Positions 6,519-10,770 of a stretch of DNA of 10,770 nucleotides are shown piece by piece. The DNA is from JBKPRX01 sp046734795. GTDB lineage: Bacteria; Actinomycetota; Thermoleophilia; Gaiellales; Gaiellaceae. Numbering within the stretch: position 1 is the stretch's first letter; each line of letters starts with the position of its first letter. The position numbers were made by a program, and so were the translations under genes. The stretch lies in contig JBKPRX010000029.1 in the NCBI GenBank assembly GCA_046734795.1, positions 1 to 10,770 of the forward strand, read 5' to 3'. The notes under the pieces were generated by a model. That model worked only from the letters and a program-made list of their open reading frames with translations, had not been told where the DNA came from and made no database searches.

Positions 6519-6553
6519 TCATGTGCGCGGCCGCCTCGGTCGAGCGCACATGA
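6519..6553. promoter_or_regulatory. 10-bp-arm inverted repeat in a divergent intergenic region
   Basis: TCATGTGCGC (6519-6528) is the perfect reverse complement of GCGCACATGA (6544-6553). The 15-nt spacer itself contains the small dyad CCG-CCT-CGG. It lies 43 bp before the phosphoesterase GTG and 84 bp before the gene at 6638, so it could be an operator for a dimeric regulator or a leader-RNA hairpin. No T-run follows on either strand, which argues against a terminator. No regulator is identified. Confidence 0.45.
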
Positions 6554-6637
6554 GAGACACGACCTGCAGATGCCGAAATCGGGGGATAGCCAGCTGCGGC
6601 CGCCAGACCCACGCTGTGCGAACACAAGGAGTAGTGC

Positions 6638-7399
6638 ATGGCTCTCGACACTCGCCATGCGGCCTGGCAGACCCAACGAACCTATGCGGTGCAACTGCTG
6701 GCTCCGGGCGAGGCTGCCCGTGGACTTGTGGACGGGCTCGACGACTACGCCGACGCCCTCGACTTTGCGAAGGAGTGGCTGTACCGCCTCGACTCGGTGC
6801 GCGACGGGTCGACGAGGCTCGCGATCATCGAGATCTCCGGCGAAGCGACGCGCGAGGTCTGGTCGTATCCGTCGGCCGAGAGCGGCGCCGCCGAGGCACA
6901 TGACCACGGTCAGGAGCTCGTCAAGGTCTTCGGCTTCAATCCCGCGACGTGGAAGTCGAACGTGCGCGAGTTCTCGACGACCGAGGAGAAACGGAGCTTG
7001 CGCGATCGCATCTCGACGACGGGCAACACTGACGTCGCGCCGCGCGTGCGTCCAGACGTTCGTCCGCCGGCGAGGCAACTTCAGCCGCGACCGGCGCCGC
7101 GGCAACCAGCTCGCGTCGTTCCGGCCGCGCGACCCGCGCCGCCGGCGGTCAACTCTGAAGTAGCGAAGGCGGCGCCGGCCAGCACGTACGAGAACGTCAT
7201 TACGACAGCGCGACGAGCGTGGAGCGATCGCGTCACGCGATGCTTGCTCGTCGCGGCGTTTGCAACGCTCTGGTTCGCGCTCGTCGCAACCGACATCCGA
7301 GTGCTTCTCGTCTTGGTCCTGTTCGCACCGCCGATGTGGTATCGGCTGCGTCAGCCACCGAGCACCGGCAGCGACGCGACGTTCGACGACTGGACCTAG
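6638..7399 (+). CDS. Unrecognised protein with C-terminal membrane hairpin
   Basis: I do not recognise a family. The 253 residues divide into three parts. A soluble acidic N-terminal domain (about 10-125) includes YADALDFAKEWLYRLDSVRD (37-56) and strands such as RLAIIEISGEATREVWSY (60-77), suggesting a compact alpha/beta fold. A Pro/Arg/Ala-rich linker (about 132-172) is likely disordered. A hydrophobic C-terminus, CLLVAAFATLWFALVA (202-217) then VLLVLVLFAPPMWY (222-235), could be two short helices or a re-entrant hairpin, with an acidic tail. With no signal peptide, the N-terminal domain should face the cytoplasm. The start is solid: AAGGAG (6626-6631) six bases before the ATG. It is monocistronic, divergent from the phosphoesterase and followed by a terminator-like hairpin. 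Its only C (C202) is inside the membrane segment. Confidence 0.8.
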   Translation: MALDTRHAAWQTQRTYAVQLLAPGEAARGLVDGLDDYADALDFAKEWLYRLDSVRDGSTRLAIIEISGEATREVWSYPSAESGAAEAHDHGQELVKVFGFNPATWKSNVREFSTTEEKRSLRDRISTTGNTDVAPRVRPDVRPPARQLQPRPAPRQPARVVPAARPAPPAVNSEVAKAAPASTYENVITTARRAWSDRVTRCLLVAAFATLWFALVATDIRVLLVLVLFAPPMWYRLRQPPSTGSDATFDDWT

Positions 7400-7410
7400 G
7401 CAAGCGCCGC

Positions 7411-7429
7411 AGCGGTTCGCAGAACCGTT
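7411..7429 (+). terminator. Terminator-like hairpin after the 6638-7399 gene
   Basis: AGCGGTTC (7411-7418) pairs with GAACCGTT (7422-7429) around a GCA loop, with one G-U pair, followed by a T and then CACG. It starts 12 bases after the plus-strand TAG. The T-tract is short, as is common in high-GC genomes. Confidence 0.55.
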
Positions 7430-7462
7430 TCACGAATCTCGTGCTCGCGCGCCCACGGAAAG

Positions 7463-7491
7463 CGCAGACCCGCCTTGCCGGCGGGCCTGCG
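7463..7491 (-). terminator. Strong GC hairpin after the PepSY gene
   Basis: CGCAG-A-CCCGCC (7463-7474) pairs with GGCGGG-C-CTGCG (7480-7491): eleven base pairs, a single A/C mismatch and a 5-nt loop. It starts 26 bases downstream of the minus-strand stop at 7517. On the minus strand it is followed by CTTTCC, a weak T-tract. Together with the hairpin at 7411-7429 it insulates the two convergent genes. Confidence 0.6.
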
Positions 7492-7516
7492 TACTCGTGC
7501 GTCGCTCTGCGTTTGG

Positions 7517-7945
7517 TTACGCGTCGGAGCGTGGATCCGACGACGAGTGGGGGCCGTGGCCGCGTGGGCCGCCCGACTCGACGCCGACGACGTCGAAGGA
7601 TGCATTCACGTACACGGTGACTGGATTGCCGTTGGCGTCGATCATGTGCGCCTCGTAGGTTGCCTCCCCATCCGCGTCGGTCTCGACGCGAATGATCGTG
7701 CCGCCCGGAACCTTCGCCAACGCGGCGTTCCGGACCTTCGTCGCCGTGTCGCCGGTTAGGACGGTCTCGTCGCTTCGCTGATGGCCCCACGGCGTCGCGG
7801 CGGCGGTGCCGCTGCCGCTACCGCTAGGGCTTCCACTGCCGGAGCCGCTCGCGGCGCTGGCGACGCCGTAGCTGCCCGCTGCGATCCCGAGCGCGATCGC
7901 CGCCACCGCGACGCTGCGTGGGAACTTCCGTCGTTCGCTGCTCAT
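7517..7945 (-). CDS. Secreted PepSY-domain protein
   Basis: This 142-residue exported protein starts MSSERRKFPRSVAVAAIALG and continues into a hydrophobic stretch ending GSYGVASAA, a typical Sec signal peptide with likely cleavage near residues 31-32. A Gly/Ser linker (33-47) follows, then a PepSY-like domain (about 60-124): SDETVLTGDTATKVRNAALA, a KVPGGTIIRVETDADGEATY strand pair, and VTVYVNASFDVVGVE. A His/Gly/Ser tail ends it. PepSY domains are thought to inhibit or bind extracytoplasmic proteases or sense the envelope; the partner here is unknown. I use ATG 7945, with GAGG five bases upstream, rather than an upstream in-frame GTG at 7972, because it places a normal 10-residue basic n-region before the signal helix. 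Two CTCAG-type direct repeats upstream suggest response-regulator control. It lies downstream of dinB on the same strand but 87 bp away, with its own promoter region. Confidence 0.82.
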   Translation of the reverse strand: MSSERRKFPRSVAVAAIALGIAAGSYGVASAASGSGSGSPSGSGSGTAAATPWGHQRSDETVLTGDTATKVRNAALAKVPGGTIIRVETDADGEATYEAHMIDANGNPVTVYVNASFDVVGVESGGPRGHGPHSSSDPRSDA

Positions 7946-7990
7946 CCGAACCTCGTAACGTCGATGACGCACTCACCGTCGCCGCACCGC

Positions 7991-8007
7991 CTGAGAGGGG
8001 TCTGAGA
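7991..8007 (-). promoter_or_regulatory. 11-bp-spaced direct repeat upstream of the PepSY gene
   Basis: On the minus strand TCTCAG occurs twice, at 8007-8002 and 7996-7991, with an 11-bp period (ACCCC between). One-helical-turn direct repeats are the usual target of OmpR/PhoB-type response regulators, and the CTCAG core resembles, from memory, the mycobacterial MprA box. The site is about 45-62 bp upstream of ATG 7945, suitable for activation or repression. No two-component gene is in the window. Confidence 0.45.
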
Positions 8008-8032
8008 TGCGCGTCAGAGGCGTCTGCGAGTG

Positions 8033-9217
8033 CTAGTCCGGAAGCAGCGGCATCGTGAGGCCAGCGTTTCGCCCGAGCAGCACCGCACGTGTCACGGCCG
8101 TCGGGCCGAAGCGTTCGCGAATCTCGTCAAGCGCTGCGTCGAGCAGGACGCTGTCGTTCCGATCGAGCGGCAGGCGGAGCTGCATCGGAAGATCGTCGTC
8201 GAGGTTCGCAACCGCGATGCCGATCAGCGTGATCCCGCGCTCGCGAATCGTCGGGAGCGCAGCAGCCAAGAGAGAGCGAGCCGTGTCGAGCACGACCTGC
8301 GTCTGCGCTGTCGAGTGCGGCAGCGTATGTGAGCGCGTCGCGCGCGTGAAGTCGTCGAACCGGAGTCGCAGGACGATCGTTCGACCGACGCGTTTTGCCG
8401 CGCGCAGGCGGCGCGTGACGCGATCGACGAGCGTGATCAGGTCCGCATCGAGCTCCTCGAGCGTCCGTCGCGAGCGGCCGAGCGCGCGTTGCGAGCCGAT
8501 CGACCCGCGCCGCCGGCGTGCCTGAACCGGCCGCGGATCCTCGTTACACGCAAGCGCATGTAGATGTCGGCCAGCGGCGCGACCGAGTAGCGCTGTCAGG
8601 GTCGGTTCGCCGGCGCGCGCGAGCTCGCCGACGGTCGTGATGCCGCGGCCACGCAGCTTTGCCGCTGTGGTCGGTCCGATTCCCCAGACGCGCTCGACCG
8701 GTAGCGGATGCAGAAACGCGAGCTCGCGCTCCGGCGGAACGACGAGCAGGCCGTCCGGCTTCGCGACCGCGCTCGCGACCTTCGCGAGGAACTTCGTCCG
8801 TGCGACGCCGACGGTGACGGCGAGACCGACTCGTTCGCGTACGTCGTGACGTAGACGACGCGCGATGTCCGTCGGTGTGCCGGCAATGCGTTCCATGCCG
8901 CGGACGTCGAGGAACGCCTCGTCGATCGACAGTCCTTCGACGAGTGGCGTCGTGTCCTCGAAGACCGCGTAGAGCGCCTTGCTCGCCTCGGAGTACGCGG
9001 CCATGCGCGGAGGGACGACGACGGCGTGCGGACACAGGCGGCGCGCGCGACGTCCGCTCATCGCCGTGTCGATCCCGTACGCCTTCGCCTCGTAGCTCGC
9101 GGCCAGCACGACGCCGCCGCCGACGATCACGGGACGGCCGCGAAGACGAGGATCGTCGCGCTGCTCGACCGCTGCGAAGAAGGCGTCCGCGTCGGCGTGG
9201 AGGATGGTCGCGTCCAT
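8033..9217 (-). CDS. DNA polymerase IV (Y-family, DinB)
   Basis: This 394-residue translesion polymerase extends mismatched or damaged primers without proofreading. The palm carries the first metal ligand in HADADAFFAAVEQ (D9; steric-gate aromatic F14), and the second site SIDEAFLDV (97-105, D99/E100). VGVARTKFLAKVASAVAKPD (136-155) is the conserved Y-family fingers/palm motif. The thumb helix-hairpin-helix is ERVWGIGPTTAAKLRGRGIT (175-194). The little finger follows RRRRGSIGSQRALGR (234-248). QLRLPL (346-351) looks like a beta-clamp binding motif, though it lies about 45 residues from the C-terminus rather than at the tip. I take ATG 9217 rather than the open frame to 9259: the catalytic motif then starts at the usual distance, and an SOS box occupies 9219-9230, which should be non-coding. 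The ribosome binding site is masked by that box, so initiation may be leaderless or very short-leadered. A LexA-induced mutagenic DNA-damage role is likely. Confidence 0.93.
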   Translation of the reverse strand: MDATILHADADAFFAAVEQRDDPRLRGRPVIVGGGVVLAASYEAKAYGIDTAMSGRRARRLCPHAVVVPPRMAAYSEASKALYAVFEDTTPLVEGLSIDEAFLDVRGMERIAGTPTDIARRLRHDVRERVGLAVTVGVARTKFLAKVASAVAKPDGLLVVPPERELAFLHPLPVERVWGIGPTTAAKLRGRGITTVGELARAGEPTLTALLGRAAGRHLHALACNEDPRPVQARRRRGSIGSQRALGRSRRTLEELDADLITLVDRVTRRLRAAKRVGRTIVLRLRFDDFTRATRSHTLPHSTAQTQVVLDTARSLLAAALPTIRERGITLIGIAVANLDDDLPMQLRLPLDRNDSVLLDAALDEIRERFGPTAVTRAVLLGRNAGLTMPLLPD

Positions 9218-9218
9218 C

Positions 9219-9230
9219 GAACATATGTTC
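9219..9230. promoter_or_regulatory. SOS box (LexA operator) of dinB
   Basis: GAACATATGTTC is a perfect palindrome matching the Gram-positive/actinobacterial LexA consensus GAAC-N4-GTTC. It sits one base upstream of the dinB ATG at 9217. Bound LexA would sit across the transcription start or just downstream of it and block expression until DNA damage. It is also only 36 bp from the GTG at 9267 of the divergent secreted-protein gene, so effects in that direction are possible. Confidence 0.85.
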
Positions 9231-9251
9231 CCATAGCGCGGGGTTGCGGAC

Positions 9252-9267
9252 CTGGCCATCCGGCCAG
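9252..9267. repeat. Short perfect inverted repeat in the dinB/HYR divergent region
   Basis: CTGGCC (9252-9257) and GGCCAG (9262-9267) flank ATCC. The right arm runs into the candidate GTG start at 9267. It could be a protein-binding dyad or chance in GC-rich sequence. Confidence 0.25.
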
Positions 9268-10652
9268 TGACAAAGTGCGACCGCGGTCGGCAACATGCCC
9301 CCAGCGTTCGCAGGATCGAGCCCGGATCCAGATCTCAGTTGCCGTATCGCCATCGCTTGTTTCACCGTCCTGTCGTAGCCGGCGCAGTCGTCGCGCTGGC
9401 GCTCGTCGGCGTGTCTGCGTTCGTCGCCGATGCGCCTGCCGTTTCGCAGGCTGATCTGACGGTCGAAGCGACGAGCCCGGCCGGTGCAACCGTCTCGTAT
9501 CCGGTTCCGGATCCACCGGGCAAGGCCACCGCGACCTGTGCGCCTCCGCCCGGGAGCGTCTTTCCGCTCGGCGCCACGACGGTCACCTGCACCATCTCGA
9601 CCGGAGGCACGACGACCTTCGTGATCACCGTCGTCGACACGAAGCCGCCGGTTCTCGCCGGCGTACCGAGCCAGATCACCGTGCCGGCCGGTCCCACGGG
9701 TACGGCGACGGTCACCTACGGGACGCCGACAGCGACGGACATCGTCGACGGCACGGTTCCGGTGACCTGCGCGCCGGCCTCGGGATCGACGTTCAGCACC
9801 GGCACGACAACCGTCACGTGCACCGCCAAGGATTCGCGCGGTAACTCGGCAAGCGCGAGCTTCGCGGTCGTCGTCACCGGAGCGCCCACGACGACGACGA
9901 CAACGACGTCGACAACAACGACGTCGACAACGTCCACGACGTCCACCTCCGCGACAACCACGGGCGCGACGACGACGACCGGGACAGCCACGACGGCCAC
10001 GACGGTGACGGTTACGACGACGGCCCCGACGACGACGGTGACGACCGCGCCCTTCACGCCCCCCGCGCAGCCGGATCGGACACCGCCGGGAAACGTGGCC
10101 GGCCTCGCTGCGTCACCGCGTAACCACGGCGCGGTGCTCGCGTGGAAGCCTCCGGCCGAGAGCGACTTCGCGAGCGTCGAGGTCCTGCGCGCGCTCGCAC
10201 GCGGCGGTGCGACGGTGATGGTGTATCGCGGTGGCGGCTCGAGCTTCACCGACACGGGTCTCGTCAACGGTCTCGTCTACCGGTACGTCGTGGTCAGCCT
10301 CGACCGTGCTGGAAACAGATCCCCCGGAGCAGCTGTGACGTTGACGCCGCGAGTGCGGACTCTCGTTGCGCCGCAGGCCGGCGCGACGCTCAAGCAGGCG
10401 CCGCGGCTTCGCTGGGTGCAGGTGCCGGGCGCTTCGTACTACAACGTGCAGCTCTTCCGGGGCAAGACGAAGATCCTCAGCGTCTGGCCGGGCTTGACTC
10501 ACTACACGCTCACCAAGTCATGGCGATACAACGGTCGCTCCTTCAAGCTGACGCCCGGCACGTACTACTGGTACGTCTGGGCTGGCTACGGCCCGCACAA
10601 AGCTCGGAAGTACGGCCCGGTTCTCGGTCAAAGCAGCTTCGTGATGGCATGA
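9267..10652 (+). CDS. Secreted or anchored surface protein with two HYR domains, Thr-rich linker and FnIII-like domains
   Basis: The frame encodes 461 residues. A hydrophobic segment RPVVAGAVVALALVGVSAFV (34-53) is a signal peptide or anchor, with possible cleavage near ADA-PAVSQA. Two HYR (hyalin repeat) modules follow at about 63-125 and 126-206, each with the typical cysteine pair (C91/C108, C168/C185) and LGATTVTCT / TGTTTVTCTAKDSRGNSAS signatures. A Thr/Ser linker (208-260) leads to a fibronectin type III domain (272-362, TPPGNVAGLAAS to DRAGNRSPGAAVTLTP) and a C-terminal Ig/FnIII-like domain (365-461) rich in Tyr/Trp. HYR and FnIII modules mediate extracellular adhesion or scaffold functions; no enzyme motif is seen. 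The start is uncertain: GTG 9267 is the longest, but TTG 9339 would remove a poorly conserved-looking 24-residue extension and give a normal signal peptide. Neither has a good ribosome binding site. It overlaps the next gene by four bases (ATGA). Confidence 0.82.
   Translation: MTKCDRGRQHAPSVRRIEPGSRSQLPYRHRLFHRPVVAGAVVALALVGVSAFVADAPAVSQADLTVEATSPAGATVSYPVPDPPGKATATCAPPPGSVFPLGATTVTCTISTGGTTTFVITVVDTKPPVLAGVPSQITVPAGPTGTATVTYGTPTATDIVDGTVPVTCAPASGSTFSTGTTTVTCTAKDSRGNSASASFAVVVTGAPTTTTTTTSTTTTSTTSTTSTSATTTGATTTTGTATTATTVTVTTTAPTTTVTTAPFTPPAQPDRTPPGNVAGLAASPRNHGAVLAWKPPAESDFASVEVLRALARGGATVMVYRGGGSSFTDTGLVNGLVYRYVVVSLDRAGNRSPGAAVTLTPRVRTLVAPQAGATLKQAPRLRWVQVPGASYYNVQLFRGKTKILSVWPGLTHYTLTKSWRYNGRSFKLTPGTYYWYVWAGYGPHKARKYGPVLGQSSFVMA
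9888..10046 (+). repeat. Low-complexity Thr-rich linker with a 15-bp tandem repeat
   Basis: This coding stretch is almost only ACN threonine codons with scattered Ser/Ala/Gly. It includes an exact 15-bp tandem duplication (CAACGACGTCGACAA at 9901-9915 and 9916-9930). ACG, ACA and ACC alternate, so the DNA is less repetitive than the protein. Such linkers are often glycosylated in actinobacterial surface proteins and can vary in length between strains. Confidence 0.8.
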
Positions 10653-10770
10653 GCGCGCGAGGGGGATACCGCACCGGTTGGCCAGCGATCGCGGCGCTCG
10701 CGGCGGGGGTCGCCGCGGCGACGCTCATCTGGGCCGGGGCCGCGCGCGCCGAGGATCCACCGCCGCCGGT
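10649..10770 (+). CDS. Partial exported protein (5' end only), coupled to the HYR/FnIII gene
   Basis: An ATG at 10649 overlaps the TGA of the preceding gene as ATGA and stays open to the window edge. The 40 visible residues begin MSARGGYRTGWPAIAALAAG, continue through a hydrophobic core to GAARA, and then EDPPPP. This is a clear Sec signal peptide with likely cleavage after ARA (about residue 34) and a proline-rich mature start. No further domain is visible, so the family cannot be named. The four-base overlap and shared export signal suggest a two-gene surface-protein operon with the HYR/FnIII gene. There is no separate ribosome binding site, consistent with coupled translation. Confidence 0.7.
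   Translation, partial: MSARGGYRTGWPAIAALAAGVAAATLIWAGAARAEDPPPP

Noticed and set aside
6476..7105. Extension of the phosphoesterase frame by 210 codons upstream
   Set aside because: It overlaps the well-supported plus-strand gene at 6638. The GTG at 6475 has an excellent ribosome binding site and the domain starts right after it.
9888..10046. Possible CRISPR or tandem repeat array
   Set aside because: There is no spacer-repeat pattern; it is an in-frame threonine-rich protein linker.
9716..10267. Minus-strand open frame of Val-rich sequence opposite the Thr-rich linker
   Set aside because: It is the direct antisense of ACN threonine codons and gives artificial poly-valine.

Overview
The window is high-GC DNA, with C or G at most third codon positions and long spurious open frames in every gene's shadow. 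It is densely packed with short intergenic gaps. A secreted HYR/fibronectin protein with a threonine-rich linker, a short secreted PepSY protein, a GAAC-N4-GTTC SOS box and several start contexts compatible with leaderless transcription all point to an actinomycete-grade bacterium. The Thermoleophilia (Solirubrobacterales/Gaiellales) is my best guess. The lineage is an inference from gene style, not from a marker gene. There is no rRNA, tRNA, CRISPR array, insertion sequence or phage gene.

Layout. Positions 1-185 hold no gene I can support. Positions 186-997 (+) carry two tandem DUF1801 proteins. Positions 1015-2717 (-) carry a 14-helix DHA2-type MFS exporter whose stop overlaps the start of a 71-residue unrecognised protein. 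Divergent from it, across 47 bp with a dyad, is a MarR regulator (2765-3280), followed by a single-domain rhodanese (3310-3732). Convergent with these is a minus-strand pair: a GTG-started phospholipase C/acid-phosphatase-family phosphoesterase (5012-6475) and, downstream, a compact OLD-family ATPase-TOPRIM protein (3761-4963). A 162-bp divergent intergenic region with a 10-bp-arm inverted repeat separates the phosphoesterase from an unrecognised C-terminally membrane-anchored protein (6638-7399). A secreted PepSY protein (7517-7945, -) lies beyond two convergent terminator-like hairpins. DNA polymerase IV (8033-9217, -) has an SOS box immediately before its start. Finally, a secreted HYR/FnIII protein (9267-10652, +) overlaps by ATGA with a second exported protein cut off by the window end.

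How the genes work together. Three regulatory circuits can be read directly: MarR controlling the divergent exporter plus small protein, LexA controlling dinB, and a probable OmpR/PhoB-type response regulator acting on the PepSY gene through 11-bp-spaced direct repeats. The OLD protein is the only gene with possible anti-phage relevance. It has no Gabija-type helicase partner here, and its same-strand neighbour is the phosphoesterase. I see no clearly new multi-gene system. The best candidates for undescribed biology are the 71-residue exporter-coupled protein, the 6638-7399 membrane protein and the compact OLD protein.
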